From Chlorophyllum brunneum (taxonomy: Eukaryota; Basidiomycota; Agaricomycetes; Agaricales; Agaricaceae): a stretch of DNA of 64,000 bases. The stretch spans positions 1,798,001-1,862,000 of the forward strand of contig OY756139.1 in assembly GCA_963576785.1 (NCBI GenBank), read 5' to 3'. The notes below the pieces were generated by a model. The model saw nothing but the letters and a program-made list of their open reading frames with translations. It made no database searches and was not told the origin of the DNA. The position numbers and the translations under genes are program-made. Every line of letters begins with the position of its first letter. Positions within the stretch are counted from its first letter, which is position 1. Positions 11,855 through 23,642 of the stretch are shown here, in pieces.

Positions 11855-13170
11855 AAGGGAGGTTATGAGGGGGGATAGGAGAGCAATGACATCTGTCATG
11901 CACCTCTCAGTAATGGGCTGTCAGCCAGGCCCAGTCATGCTTGTGATTCCAGAAAGTGTACTTTCTGGAATTGGCGGGGTACTCCTTCTTGCAGTTATGA
12001 CAATGAGGAGGGTAGGGGTTGGCAGAGAGTATTATGCACTGCTTGTTCCCAAACATGATCTTCTTGTTCAGAAGACCAAGAGCTTGGGTACCCCTCATGG
12101 AGTCCCAGATGTCAAAGAATGCCATACAGGAGTTGGACGTCTTGGAGTTATGCACCAGTCTCAGGGGACCCTTGAGACTGATAAGAGGAGCATGTACTGA
12201 CAAGGTAAGAACCTCCTCAACGTCTGCTGGGATGCATTAAACTCTGGCAGCAGAGTTCTTGAGATAAGGGACGTCGACCACACAGAGGTACAACACCAAA
12301 GAGGGGAGTCCAATCCAGAAGGGGGCTCCTAGAGGGGACAGATGTTCAACTAGTGCCCTAAGGATCTCAATATCCTTAGTCGTGGCGAGTGTGTTGGTGG
12401 CCATGGAATAGCCATCATATGCGATCATGGCACCTTCCATGATCAGAGAGCTTCTTCCAGCCTTCAATGCCTTACAGGCCTGCTGGGTAAGAGTATGGAG
12501 ACCAGCCAAAGTATTTGACTTGTCTTCATAGGAAACTAGGACCTGCTTACACGAGGGTTCAGAAATCATAAACACTGGCTTCTTAGGGTGAGCATTAGAT
12601 GAGGGAGGTTGCTTCACAGCCTTGGCTTGCACATGAAGACCGAGAACCTACTCTGCAGAGAGGTGGGGGAAGGCTGCTTTCAACGAAGAAAGCAGGTCTA
12701 TCCCAGGTTTGGCCGAGGCCAGTTGTTTTGCTGCAGCCGAATAAGCCTTCTGTCCTGGCTTGGGCTTTGAAGTGAGCATGGAGGGAGGAGGTCCAGAGGG
12801 CCTCTCGTAGGAGACCTGAGGCTTCGAAGGAGCCTTAACAGGTTGGACAGGTGCCTTCCCCTTAGGGTCCATGTGCGGGTGTTTGACTGGAGTCTTCTCT
12901 GGGTCCATAAGGTTGTCCTCCTCCTGCACAGGGGGCCTGTGCTGGGGGGAGCTGAGGGTGGAAGGCCCTGGTACCCTTGGAGGGGTAGCCAGGGGCCTGA
13001 AAGTCACCACTGGGGGAGCAGGGAATGTCAAAGTGATTGAGTCTCTCAGGGAGAGAGAGTCACTCACCTCTGTGTAGGTTTTACGCCACATGGGGGAGGA
13101 TGCAACTGTCTGGACTATCTCAGATAGTCGAGAGGTGATGGAATGGAAAGATGGAGCATCCTCCTGGGGA
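11847..13170 (-). pseudogene. LINE-A ORF1, copy A2, 5' truncated, knuckle region deleted
   Basis: Covers ORF1 from the SFHSITSRLSEIVQ segment to the stop at 11847. The Pro/Lys-rich linker and the conserved middle domain (DGYSMATN, FFDIWDSMRGTQALG, NKKIMFGNKQ) are clear. After ILSANP the sequence jumps straight to PPHCHNCKKEYPANSRK, so the canonical CCHC knuckle and the second CPNC motif are missing by an internal deletion of about 200 bp. Stops occur near 12237 and 12640. Confidence 0.85.
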
Positions 13171-15951
13171 AACTTTTGGGAGATATCATGAGACTTGTTC
13201 TCATGATGACTACTCTAACTTTAGACGTGCTAAGAAGCACACTAAACGCAACTTCTTTGATGCTCACATTGAGGAGATTGCTTCTTCTAACAAGTGACTG
13301 TGGGACCTTATGGAATGGGTCCAGAAATGGAAGCTTCTACCCTGCGAGACTATCCAGTACAATGGAGAACCATGTCACGTGCTCCCAGATCTCTGGAATG
13401 CACTTCACAATACCTACAACTCAGCTTCTGGCCAAGCTGTGGATGTTTCAGTTCTTGATCCGCTGCCGAGTTTACTGGCTAGGGAGTAGGTCCATTTCTC
13501 AGCCTTAGAGCTGATGGATGCCCTGAGTGCTTGCTTGGGTGTGTCTGCCCCGGGGCTGGACCACATAACATGGACCCACCTCAAAGAGATCACTGAGGAC
13601 CCCGATGTCCTTCGGCTATTCATTGGAATAGCTAATGTCTGCATGCATGTAGGTCATTGGCCGTCCCACTTTAAGGAGAGCTTGTTGGTTATCATACTGA
13701 AGCCAGGCAAGCTGTCCTACTCAATGCCTAAGGCGTTCAGGCCCATTGTGCTCCTGAACACCTTTGGCAAGCTCATCGAGAAAATGATCTTGAATCGCCT
13801 CCAGTTTGACTCCGTCAAACATGGAGTTTTTCATTCAAATCAGCTTGGTGGTATCCGTCAGAGGTCCACTGATGATGCTGGGATGCTCCTAACCCACATC
13901 ATTCATGCAGGGTGGGCTAAGGGCCTCAAGACTAGCATTGTCACTTTTGACATCGCTCAGTTCTTTCCTTTGCTCAACTACAATATGTTGTTGGCAATTC
14001 TACAGAAGCAAGGATTTGACCCCTGTGTGGGTAGATTCTTTGTCTCTTATTTAGTCGGCCACTCTATGCAGTACACGTGGGGGACCATAAGTCTGATCTC
14101 AGACAAGCAGATGTAGGAGTTGGTCAGGGCTCATCACTCTCTCCTGTCCTCTCTGGCCTTTTCTTGCCCCCTTCATAAAACTTTATGATAGGGAAGCAAT
14201 TGTACTTGGGAGCACTTTACTCTCATATGTTGACAATGGCCTTGCCATTGCCCAGGCTAAAACTTGGGAACCTAATCTAGTATGCCTTAAGCAAGTATAC
14301 TAGATTATACATTGTCTGACCACCTTGTTTGGACTTGCCATCAAGCACAACAAGTCTGAAGTATTTCATTTCTCCCATAAACAGGGAGATGACAACCCAC
14401 TACTGGACTTGGGATATGCTCCCCATACCAGTGATACTCCATTATGCCCTAAGACCCATTGGAGGTACTTGGGTTTCTTCTTCAACCAGGCTCTTACTTT
14501 TAAAGAGCACATTCGACACTATGCTACTAAGTCCCTGTCCATGGTCAAGGCCATGGGCATGCTTGGTAAGTCATTGTGAGGCCTCCTTCCTACTTAGAAG
14601 AGGACTCTTTATTGCTCATGTGTGGTGCCTATTGCTATATATGGGTTTTGACTCTGGTTTTATGAAGGTGCCCATAATAAGGCCCTTCTGAAACAACTCA
14701 ACACTATGCAGCATAAAGCTGCATTGTGGATTACTGGTGCTTTCTGCACCAGCCCTACTGGAGGAGCTGAAGCCTTAGCTGGCCTTATCCCCATCCATCT
14801 CCATCTCAAGAAACTGGCTACCCATGCCATCCACAGGGTAGCCACACTTTCTGAGAACCACCTTGTTTGTTCTGTTATGGGGCGTTAGTATATAGGGGGC
14901 TGTGTTCCGCACCCCAGATCAATCACTCTCATGACCTCTGCTCAGGCGGTTAAGGTCAAAGGGCCAGTCACAGAGACAAACTCTCATTTGCCGGACTTAA
15001 CGGAGATGTTCGAGCCATTTGTGCTTGAAGCATCCCCAGGTTCTCGTCTCCTGGACTGTTATACAGCCCAGGTGACTTACAAGATGTTTGATGCCTCACT
15101 CGGTGTAAACCCAGCAAGTCAGCAGGTGAATTTGCTTAATGGTGCTCTTTGTGGGTACCATGAGGACAGACGGGTGGTCTACGCAGCAACAAATACAAGT
15201 CTGCCATTGATTGGGGACTACCAGGCAGTTTTGGCTGCCCATGTTTATAGGGGGATGTGTTTGCTTTATGTATCGTGTCACCTAGCTGGCAAAGTTACAG
15301 CCCCAGATGCTGAACTTTTTGCCATTTGTATGGCTTTGGGGACTGCTGCAGCAGTTTCTGAGGCTGTACATATCACGGTCTTTACAGACTCGATTGGTTC
15401 TGCCAAGTGAGCTCTTGACCTGTCTGTACACTCTGGTCAGGAACACTCCCTGGCTGTGTGTCATCTTCTGTTGGAATGGTTCAGGGATTGTCCTGACTGT
15501 TCCCTCACTTTCTGGACTATTTTGTTGTTGGCGAAGTGGTCCATTCATCAGGAGGTGCATTTATTTGCTACCAATCTTCGGGTCACCACTGGACATCGTC
15601 CAGCAACGTCCATTGATTTGCTGTGTAAACTCAATGTTGCAACCATTCAGAAGGCCTGGAAGGTTATCTTCCAGGACTCCTCCTATTGCGGTTCTAACTT
15701 CCTTGTCCTCAAGGATAGTAAGAACAAAGCTTTACAGCCAATATACCTCCATGGAGGTTCTTGGCTTCCTTCCTTTCCCTCTTAGTCCATTGCAACAAGG
15801 GCAAATCATGCCATTCTCGGGCATGCTCCAACCGGCAAGTATCACTCCTGGTTCTATCTCTTAGAGCCTATTGGCTGTGAGTGTGGGGCTCCTTTGGAGA
15901 CTTGCACTCATATCTTTTGCTCTTGTCCTTTGTACAAGAGACATTGTGGCC
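13171..15951 (+). mobile_element. LINE-B copy B2, left part, interrupted by LINE-A copy A3
   Basis: Plus-strand LINE-B from the segment between endonuclease and RT to near the end of ORF2. At 15938-15951 it carries a target site (GAGACATTGTGGCC) that recurs, with four transitions, at 30730-30743 on the far side of LINE-A copy A3. The element then continues to its poly(A) tail at 31145. Its left end abuts LINE-A copy A2 in opposite orientation, so it is 5' truncated or rearranged there. Confidence 0.87.
13171..15951 (+). pseudogene. LINE-B ORF2 (RT and RNase H), copy B2, broken
   Basis: RT region: NYDYSNFRRAKKHTKRNFF-like linker, APGLDHITWTHLKEI, VIILKPGKLSYSMPKAFRPIVLLN, FDIAQFFPLLNYNML (motif A), GVGQGSSLSPVLSGL (motif B) and LLSYVDNGLAIAQAK (motif C, 14226-14237, second Asp changed to Asn). 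RNase H region: DTSLPL-type motif degraded, DAELFAI and FTDSIGSAK. Stops after FTDSIGSAK (TGA for the CAA seen in B4) and frameshifts near 13485, 14116 and 15780 show it is inactive. ORF2 ends at about 30837 on the far side of the insertion (FAFKSNTPPMGVG, then TAA). Confidence 0.85.
15938..15951. repeat. Target-site duplication (left) of LINE-A copy A3 in LINE-B
   Basis: GAGACATTGTGGCC here and GAGATGTCATGGCC at 30730-30743. Ten of 14 bases match and all four differences are transitions. LINE-B is continuous if everything between is removed, which confirms the insertion. Confidence 0.8.
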
Positions 15952-16503
15952 TTTCTTTTTTTTTTTATTTAATCATGGCCTAAGGCCGATTTATTATGCG
16001 GTGCTCAAACACAGCCCACAGCCAGAATACAAACAAGTACTCTAGCAGGTATCTATGGAGAAATGGTGGACATGTCCCACCAAGCAGATATACTGTTGTC
16101 CAAAACCAACAGTAGACAGAATTGCATCCTACTCCCAAGCCCAATGGGTGAGGGGAGTGGATGCCAGAGGAGGTGAGTAGGTAGGGAGGTCCCCCAACCA
16201 GTGACCCAGTCCAGAGACCAGGCCCAGTCAGTAAGTGTTAGTTCACCGTAAATGCCCTGCAGCAGAAACCCCCAGTTACCAGTCCTGCTACTAGCCCCTG
16301 GAGTTCTTCTTACTAGGAGTCATCCCCCCAGCCACGGTCACCCCTGCCAGAGTAATAGGCCGCACCATTTGTGTGGCTATCGGCATCTTCACCACACCTA
16401 GTTGCTGAAGGGGACAACTCCATTCATAAAACTCCGAAGGTCATCACTGCACTTTCACCGGAGTTCACCAGCACTGGACAATAACCTACCTACCCTGAGC
16501 CAG
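15952..16503 (-). other. LINE-A 3' UTR and A-rich tail, copy A3
   Basis: The tail reads AAATAAAAAAAAAAAG on the minus strand. About 5 bases upstream lies an 11-base near-perfect palindrome GGCCTTAGGCC at about 15976-15986, conserved in other LINE-A 3' ends and preceded by an AATAAA-like signal. About 500 bp of UTR follow up to the ORF2 stop, with no open frame of interest. Confidence 0.8.
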
Positions 16504-18608
16504 TTATCCAATTCCCTGAGGGACAGATAGGAAAGCAAATGCCAGAGGGTTCACTTTCAGAAACTTGACGAGGGTACCTGGCATGGCTGGGTACTCCCTA
16601 GAGGAATCAAACTGACTACAGTTGGTAAGAATATGCACACAGGACTCAAAAAGAGCCCCGCATGGACACCAGAATGGTTCATCCTGGAAGAACCGAGACC
16701 TGTAGGCCCTAATAGGTGCATGGTTGAGTATAACTCTACACATGTAGGCAAACAGTGAGTTGGACTCTGCTGTAGCAGAAGGCAGCCACAAACCTCCATT
16801 GAGGTAGGTGGGCTGGAGGAGCTTACCATTGCGCCCTTCAAGAGCCATAAACTGGCTTCCTGAGTAAGTAGGATCCTGGAATTGAGTGATCCAGGCATCC
16901 TGGCAAGATTTGACAACCTTCTGATAAAGGGAGTCAAGGGAGGTTTGTGGACGGGAACCTACAGTGACCTGAAGCTCGGTACAGTACTGGTGTACAGTAC
17001 CATGAATGGCCCACTTCTTGGATGAGTAAGTGTGCCAGATGTGAAGGGAGTATTTGGGGTGACCCTTGAACCACTCCATAAGAGCATTACAGATGGCAAG
17101 CAAATGAGCTTGACCAGAGTAAATGGAGGGGTCCACTGCTCTCCTGGCTGAGCCAAGGGAGTCAGTGAACAGGACAATGGAGTCACAGTCAGGGAGGCTG
17201 GTAGTCTTCCCAATTGCAATCCAGATAGCATACAGCTCCACATCAGGAGCTGTCACTCGGCCTACTGCATGTCTTGTCTGAAAGACATGCTGGCCTGACT
17301 GGTAGATCTGGGTAGCAGAAACTGCCTGGAATTCCCCCCACAGTGGCAGACTTGTGTCCATTGCCACAGTGAAAATCCAAGAATTGGCATTAGCACGTTC
17401 CAAAGTGCTGTTCAGATGCCTCATATGCACACCTCTCTCATCATGAGAACAAGGAGAGTTATGGAAGGATACCTGGGCCACAAAATGGTCCAGGAGACGG
17501 TGACCAGGCTGAGCCACTGCAGAGCAGGGGTCAAACTGTTCAGTGAGGGATGGGAGCATGGAAATGGCCTCCATAAGGGAACCCTTGACCTGCCTGATAA
17601 GACGGTCAGACAGGAGAGAGATGGACAGGGGGTGTGGGCAGGCACCCTTGGTGTTCAGACAATCGAGGAGGGATCAGAGAGGGTGGGTATTGGAGAGGGT
17701 GGCGAGATGGTAGTTCACTCTTGAGGCTAGCTTCTTCAGATGGAGGTGGACGGGGATGAGACTAGTAAAGGCTTTGGTGCCGCCAGAGGGGGAGGTGCAG
17801 AATGCACCAGTGATCCACAATGCAGCCTTGCATTGCATAGTATTGAGGGATTTGAGAAGACCCTTACATCGAGCCTTGTCAAAATACTACAGACAGAAGC
17901 CATATGTCATAATAGGCATGACATATGACCAGAAGAGGAGCCGCTTCTGCTTGGGGGTCAGACCGCGGGAGGAGTTGCCAAGCATTCCCATTGCCTTTAT
18001 AGTGGAGAAAGCCTTGGTAGAGTAATGTCAAACATGTTCCTGAAAATTCAGGACACAATCAAAGTAAAAGCCCAAGTACCTCCAGTAGGTCTTAGAGTAA
18101 AGAGAAGTGTCCCCTGTAAATGGACCGAAGCCCAAGTCGAAGGGGGGATTAACGTCTCCAGGCTTCCTGGAAAAGTGGAAAAGCTTGGACTTGTCATACT
18201 CCATGACAAGTGTGAACACTACAAAGAGATTGAAGAGAACAATGTATGCCCCCTTGAGGGTGTCCAAGTTCTCATCCCAGGTTTTAGCCTAGGCGATGAT
18301 GGTCCTATCATTGATATATGATAACAGAGTACTCCTAGGGGAAGTAATCTGTAGATCAAAGACTTTCATAAGAGGGGCAATATAGAGGCCAGAGAGGACT
18401 GAGGACATGGTAGATCCCTGTCCAATGCCCACATCTGCACCCCGGGGATCAGAGGAGAAGCTGTTCCATGTATAAACAGTGGAACAGCCCACCAAGTATG
18501 AAGCAAAAAAGGTCCTCACATTTAGTGGGAACCCCTGCTTGGTGAGTATGGCTATGGGCATCTTATGGTTCAAGGAGGGGAAGAACTGAGTGATGTCAAA
18601 TGTGACAA
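16504..18608 (-). pseudogene. LINE-A ORF2 C-terminal half (RT end and RNase H), copy A3
   Basis: From the Copia-1 insertion point in RT motif A region to the ORF2 stop. It includes FDITQFFPSLNHKM, GIGQGSTMSSVLSGLY and LLSYINDRTI (18307-18318, first Asp replaced by Asn), then degraded RT thumb. The last 356 codons (17574-16504) are open and hold RNase H: AMDTSLPL (Asp about residue 73), DVELYAI (Glu 113) and LFTDSLGSARRA (Asp 138). A Cys/His cluster WCPCGALFESCVHIL sits near the end, a common finish of Tad-like and R1-like ORF2 proteins. The fourth RNase H acidic residue cannot be placed with confidence. Confidence 0.87.
18604..18608. repeat. Copia-1 target-site duplication, left
   Basis: GACAA immediately before the LTR terminus TGTTGA, repeated at 26872-26876 just after the other LTR. 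LINE-A is continuous across the site once the element and one copy are removed. Confidence 0.9.
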
Positions 18609-19179
18609 TGTTGAGGAAACGACTGTAATTAGTTGTTTGCTGGGGACAGCAGTAAACGCAGTGGGAGAGAATGTAAGGTCTACTCACCAAGATAATAAGC
18701 TTCTATCTGATACCTGTAGAAAGGTAATTTGGATAGACAGATATTATTGATAAAGCGGTTGGTGTCAGAAGTGTAGAGGTCAAAGTTGAGTAAGTCGATG
18801 CTAGTGTTGTACTCAAAGAGATAGGCAATGATGAAGAGGTTGTTCAATTGAACAAGATGCAGAACTAGGTCTGCTACATAGGGTTTATATACATATTGAA
18901 GCATAGGCGAGTCATACTACATAAAATACTAGGAATACATAGAATGTTCCTTATGACTCCCTTTAATTGTGGCATAGTGCCTGCAGAGTACTGCAGAATG
19001 TAGTATCTAGTCATTGGTACTATGTAGAATAATCTATCAAGTACTTATGACTCTAATTGCATACAGAGCAACTCATAGGAAGTTACTATGGATTGAAGTT
19101 ACTAGAAAGTAACAGATCAGTCTATTATTAGAATAATAACTTCATAATCTATTTCTAGAATATGTCCAAAACTTCAACA
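18609..19179 (-). repeat. Copia-1 3' LTR
   Basis: 571 bp, starts TGTTGA and ends TCAACA in plus coordinates. It aligns without gaps to the 5' LTR at 26301-26871, with about 20 differences. Confidence 0.92.
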
Positions 19180-19189
19180 CTCCTCCTTA
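19180..19189 (-). other. Copia-1 polypurine tract
   Basis: On the minus strand the internal region ends AAGGAGGAG directly before the 3' LTR. This purine run is the expected plus-strand primer. Confidence 0.7.
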
Positions 19190-20936
19190 CTCTGTATTGA
19201 TATAGAGTTTTTTAATTACTCAAACGTCAAGCCAAGGCAAGGTTAGAATAGATTGAATTTAATTTTGTCTAAATTCTTTGTGAGAATATTGGCAGGGTTT
19301 TCCATGCCTTTCACAGAGAATATTTCAATCTTTCCTTCTTTTACCAAATCACGAATATAATGGTATTTGATGTCGACATGTTTTGATCATTTTTCTATTA
19401 CTGGATTTTTGGCCCAAAATATTGAACCCTCATTATCACCAAAGAGATAAGGGGCCAATGATCAGATACCAATTTCTTCCAACAAATTGACAGTCCAAAC
19501 AAGTTGTCAACTGGAATCTGACAAAGCCATGTACTCGGCTTCAGTGGAAGATAATATAATGGTTTTCTGTTTCCTACTTAACCAAGTGATTGCTCTACTA
19601 GCTAATAAACAGAAATATCCAGTTACAGATTTACAACTAATTGGATCACCAGCCCAACCAGAGTCGGAGAAGGCATTAAGGCCTTATATAGAACTTCCAT
19701 TATAGGTAATTCTATATTTGCGAGTAGCATTAAGATACTTTAGCAAATGTAAGCCTGTATTATAATGTGCTTTAGTAGGATTAGTCATATGTTGTGATAA
19801 TTTGACAGTAGCAAAAGCTATGTCAGGCCGACTGCCTATCATCAGATACATAACTGATCCTACTAACTGTTAATACCTCTTTATGAAGTCAGGTGTCACT
19901 TGTCCTGTATTGGATTCGAAGATAAATTCATTTGGTAATGGGATTTCTTCTTTTCCAATTACTTTAAATCGATCAAGAACTTTTCCTAGATAATCTATTT
20001 GGTCTAGGGTGATTGATCGGTTTATAGGGTTTCGCAAAATTTTCATGCCAAGAAACTCTTTGGTTGGACCAAGGTCTTGGTATTCCCATTTCTTCATAAA
20101 GAGTGCTTGCTTCTCATATAGAAGTCTAGAGCCTCTGATTCCAATGAACATTGAGTCATCTACATAGACCAGAGCTATAATAAGCTCTTTGGTTTCAGGG
20201 TTGTAATAATAATAGACTCCAGCATCTAGTTTGGATCAGACAAATCCTAGGTCGGTCATTGACTTAGTCAATTCCTTCCACCATTGTCATTGAGATTGCT
20301 TTAGTCCATAAATGGCTCAGTTTAATTTCCAAACCAAATTACCATGACCTGTATTGAAACCTTCTGGAAGTTCCATATAGAGTTCTTCATCCAGTTTTCC
20401 ATAGAGATAAACATCTAAACTGAGTATCTCCCAATCGTTGAGGGCAGCGACTGCAAATATAAGTTGCGCTGTCTCATAATGGACTACTGGTGAAAATAGT
20501 TCATCGTAATCGATTTCCTCTATCTGAGAGAATCCTTTAGCTACTAGTTGAGCTCAGTATCGACCATCTGATTTGGGTGTAAAGACTTATCTATTTTTGA
20601 CAGCTTTTCTTCTAGGCAGAAGTTTAGCTAAGTCATAAACATGTCTTTCTTTGAGTGATTTTAACTCTTCTAAGCACACTTTCCACCATTTAGATTTCTC
20701 TTCTGATAGTAGTTGGTCTAGATCCTTGAAAGAAATAGGAACTAATGGTGATTTGACTTTTTGAGTGCACAGATAATTGATCATCCCTACTCCTCCTTCT
20801 CTACATAAGTCTTCTAATGTAAAAGCTTCATGCTGAGAACATCTATCGATTATTCCAGGTTTGGAAGCCTCTGATCGAATTTGTCTAACAAGTCTACTTG
20901 TAGAACTTGTTAATTTTGACTTAGGAGGTTGGAACA
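19190..20936 (-). pseudogene. Copia-1 reverse transcriptase and RNase H, broken
   Basis: RT motifs on the minus strand: LVAKGFSQIEEIDYDELFSPVV, LSLDVYLYGKLDEELYMELPEGF, AIYGLKQS, ALVYVDDSMFIG (catalytic YVDD, about 20143-20190), TKEFLGMKI and LDQIDYLGKVL. RNase H ends with the copia signature SSTEAEYMALSDSS. Stops interrupt conserved positions that are Arg or Trp in the family (GRY*A, KLN*AIYG, QS*QWW), each explained by CGA to TGA or TGG to TGA changes. The catalytic YVDD is intact, unlike LINE-A. Confidence 0.9.
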
Positions 20937-22565
20937 TCTCATATTCCTAGAGTATTTTGGTCGGATACTTTGTAGAACCATAGAAGTTTCCTGGATGTTC
21001 AGGTACTTTTCTGGTTCTTTGCGGTCTCTGAGGTATTTCAGGAACCGGTATTTGATCTGAGTGACCTCGTAGTACAGAAGGACCAGCATCCCAATCATCT
21101 TTGACAGGTGAATAGGGTATGAATGGTTGTACATCCAGATCATCTCTTTGAAAAGGCGGATGTTTCGAACCTTCAGGGTGATTGGGTGGATAAGCATATG
21201 ATAACCCATCACTGTCATCATCTTCTGGTGTTTGCACTTCTCTTGATGGAAAGAGAATGTTTTGCACAATACTATCCCACTCCTCCTGAACATCTGTATC
21301 GATGTTCGGTGCTTTTCCCTTTCCTTTATTCTTTTTAGGTTCAGGGAAAGGAGTTGGAATTTGTCCATGAACAGATCTTTAAGTCCTATCTTCCAGAGAA
21401 CTTTTGGGAGAAGTTTGGTTTATAGGACTTGGTGGTCTATCAATAGGTAAACCAGTAGACGGATCTGGAGCATGGAAGACGATTACTTCTGAAGGTATGC
21501 TTCGAGAAGTAGAAGATGATGGTTGGTTCATCCGTTCTTCTTGCTTCTTCCCAATACATTTAGGGAAGTGTTCTTTGCTGAATATGGCTGTTAGAGATAT
21601 ATAGATTACATTTCCATTTAGGTGCCTCATGAAACGATAGTTTTTCCTATCAGATGTCCAACCAAGGAAAATCATGAGTTCTGACTTTGCTGTCAGTTTA
21701 TTGTCTCTTATCTCTTTTGGGAGAAAGATATAAGCACCGCAGCCAAAGACTCTCTCTTTGGAGATGTCTGGAATCTTCTGATTCAACACTTCATAAGGTG
21801 TTTTCCACATGAGTCATGATACTGGTGTTTTATTATAGATATGTATTGCATGATCTATAGAAAACTCCCACCAACTGTCAGGAATACAAGCATGATGCCT
21901 CATGGCTTCTGCTTTATCCATTAAAGTTCGGTTCAAGCGTTCCACTCGACCATTCTGTTGGTGTAGGTGCAGTGCACTAGTCTCATGTATAATCCCTAAT
22001 GAGTGCAAATGAGATTGTAACTTGTCAGTTGCATACTCTCCTCCTCTATCAGTGCAGAGATATTTTAATTTAGTCTCATATTGAGTCTGAATTAAGGCAA
22101 TGAAATTTTTCATTTCTTCTGCTGCTTCTGATTTCTTATGGAGGAAGCGAATCCATCCATAAGAGGAAAAGTCGTCCATTATAGTCATGACCCATTTAAA
22201 TTTATGGTAGGAAAGAATCGGAAGTTCAACTAAATCTGAGTGAATTCTTTTGAATGGATGCTTTGCATGTGTAGGGTTCTCTCTAAAGGGTTTCTGGTGC
22301 ATCTTTCCCTTGGCACAACCATCACAGACTGGTTTTTGTTCAGGAATCTGCACTGGAGTAAACCCAATCATATTTTTCTCAAAGTGATTGAGGATATAAT
22401 TAGAGGGATGTCCTAATCTCACATGTACAACTTTGTAGCCAACAATCAGATCCGCAGCCATAGCTACATGTTCCGAATGTACAATTTTGGTATTAACAAA
22501 ATGTAAAGTAGTGTTACAACTTGCTGAAGGATATGCTTGAAGAATAGCATTTCCCTTGCTATCAA
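20937..22565 (-). pseudogene. Copia-1 integrase and linker, broken
   Basis: Pre-integrase zinc motif: VVHVRLGHPSNYIL then CDGCAKGKMHQKPF (HHCC). Integrase core on the open frame 22461-21814: IHSDLVEL (first Asp), LCTDRGGEYAT (second Asp) and QQNGRVERLNRTLMDKAEAMRHHA (Glu), followed by WWEFSIDHAIHIYNKTPVS. After a stop the C-terminal part continues (VFGCGAYIFLPKE, MIFLGWTSDRKNYRFM), then a Ser/Pro-rich linker to RT (21267-20937). The upstream border is LINE-C; the integrase frame resumes there after the 13-bp duplication. Confidence 0.9.
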
Positions 22566-22578
22566 CTACTACTGATTC
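22566..22578. repeat. LINE-C target-site duplication, left
   Basis: CTACTACTGATTC, repeated exactly at 23630-23642 right after the poly(A) tail. Removing the insert and one copy restores the Copia-1 frame (ANESVVVDSKGNAILQAY on the minus strand). Confidence 0.93.
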
Positions 22579-23144
22579 CAGGATACAAAAAGCTACTCAT
22601 GATTGGATTCAAACAGTCGCCTGGCCAAACCGGGGTCGAAATCACCAAGTCCCCAACTCCATAGACTACTTGCACAAGAAGTCCACCGAACGAGCCATTC
22701 ACACATGGCAAGCCATGTTTGGGTTCAAGAAATATAGTGGTAGCTCCTTCCTCCACCTTCCAGTGTGAGCGAATGGGGCCTCTGCTGTACCGTCGCACAT
22801 TAAGTCCAGTCCCTGGATGCGAGAATGCGGTTACCAGCCACAGCTCTTTGCGAGAGTGTGTTGCACCATCTTATGCCACGCCCCAATTGGTGAATACCGT
22901 TTACGGTTCTTTTCCAACAAGGATCTATCCTGCCACCACTGCAACAATCAAATGGTCCAAACTAGGGCACATATCCTCTATTGTTGCAACAACTTCAATC
23001 ACCACTTTGGCATCGACACCATTAAGACTCTCGTCAACTTCTTGTGCCGCAACCCCTCCATGTTCAGCTTACCTCCGGAACCTGACTGCCCTCATATCTG
23101 CACCAGTTCAATACCCCTGCTACGTCATCATCAAGTCCGTCTGA
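22579..23144 (+). pseudogene. LINE-C ORF2 C-terminal fragment
   Basis: The conceptual protein ends like LINE-A: an Ile/Trp-rich segment (KATHDWIQTVAWPN), KYSGSSFLHL, then CCTILCHAPIGEYRLRFF and a zinc-like cluster CHHCNNQMVQTRAHILYCC, finishing in FLCRNPSMFSLP. LINE-A has GSQFMAL, CRVILNHAPIGAYRSRFF and CPCGAPFESCVHIL in the same order. A TGA near 22768 and a frameshift break the frame. RT and the RNase H core were lost by 5' truncation. Confidence 0.8.
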
Positions 23145-23629
23145 GGTTTGGGTCTGTGCCTGTGTGAATCTTCTTCTCTTTTCCTTTTTCTTACGCTCTC
23201 CCAGTTATGGACTTCATTTTCATTTCTCTATTTTCCCCCTTTCCTTGCTCATCTACTATTTTATATAGTTTTCATTCATTGTCCATCATTCCCATGGTGC
23301 TGGGGCAAAAAGCCCTCCCACACACTAGTACCATTTGTTGTTCTCCCTTGTGTTTGCAAGTCGATAGTTTCTCTCTATCAATTTCTCTCTTTCACTCTCT
23401 CTCTTCCCGAATTCCTCTTATTCCTCTTCTCTCCATTCAACCTAGGTACCAAACATCTCTCTAGTGTATGTGCTAGATGGCGTCAAGTCTCGTGGGGTTA
23501 GTGTACATGTAGTTTACTCTCCCTGCTCTGAACATTCTATATGTTCTGCATTTGTATGTATGTACATGCAGACTGCGATTGAGCACTGCTTTATAAACTG
23601 TTGAATTAAAAAAAAAAAAAAAAAAAAAA
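22579..23629 (+). mobile_element. LINE-C: 5'-truncated non-LTR element inserted in Copia-1
   Basis: 1,051 bp with a 22-A tail (23608-23629) and an exact 13-bp target-site duplication, the standard product of target-primed reverse transcription with 5' truncation. It holds the last 190 codons of an ORF2 and a 3' UTR of about 450 bp. It is related to LINE-A only at protein level, so it is a third family. Confidence 0.92.
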
Positions 23630-23642
23630 CTACTACTGATTC
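23630..23642. repeat. LINE-C target-site duplication, right
   Basis: CTACTACTGATTC directly after the A tail, identical to 22566-22578. Confidence 0.93.

Larger units (their letters stand above)
9656..13170 (-). mobile_element. LINE-A copy A2: ORF1 (partial), endonuclease and RT
   Basis: Minus-strand LINE-A lacking its 5' end (starts in ORF1 at 13170 against a plus-strand LINE-B) and continuing through endonuclease and RT to about 9656, where it changes to LINE-B sequence in register. It has internal deletions: the CCHC knuckle region of ORF1 near 12016, and about 84 bp just after the RT active site near 9790. Confidence 0.85.

Noticed and set aside
23607..23629. Poly(A) runs (23608, 31131, 45500, 50795, 56070, 59163) considered as simple repeats
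   Set aside because: Each lies at a LINE 3' end, so they are tails of insertions and not independent microsatellites.
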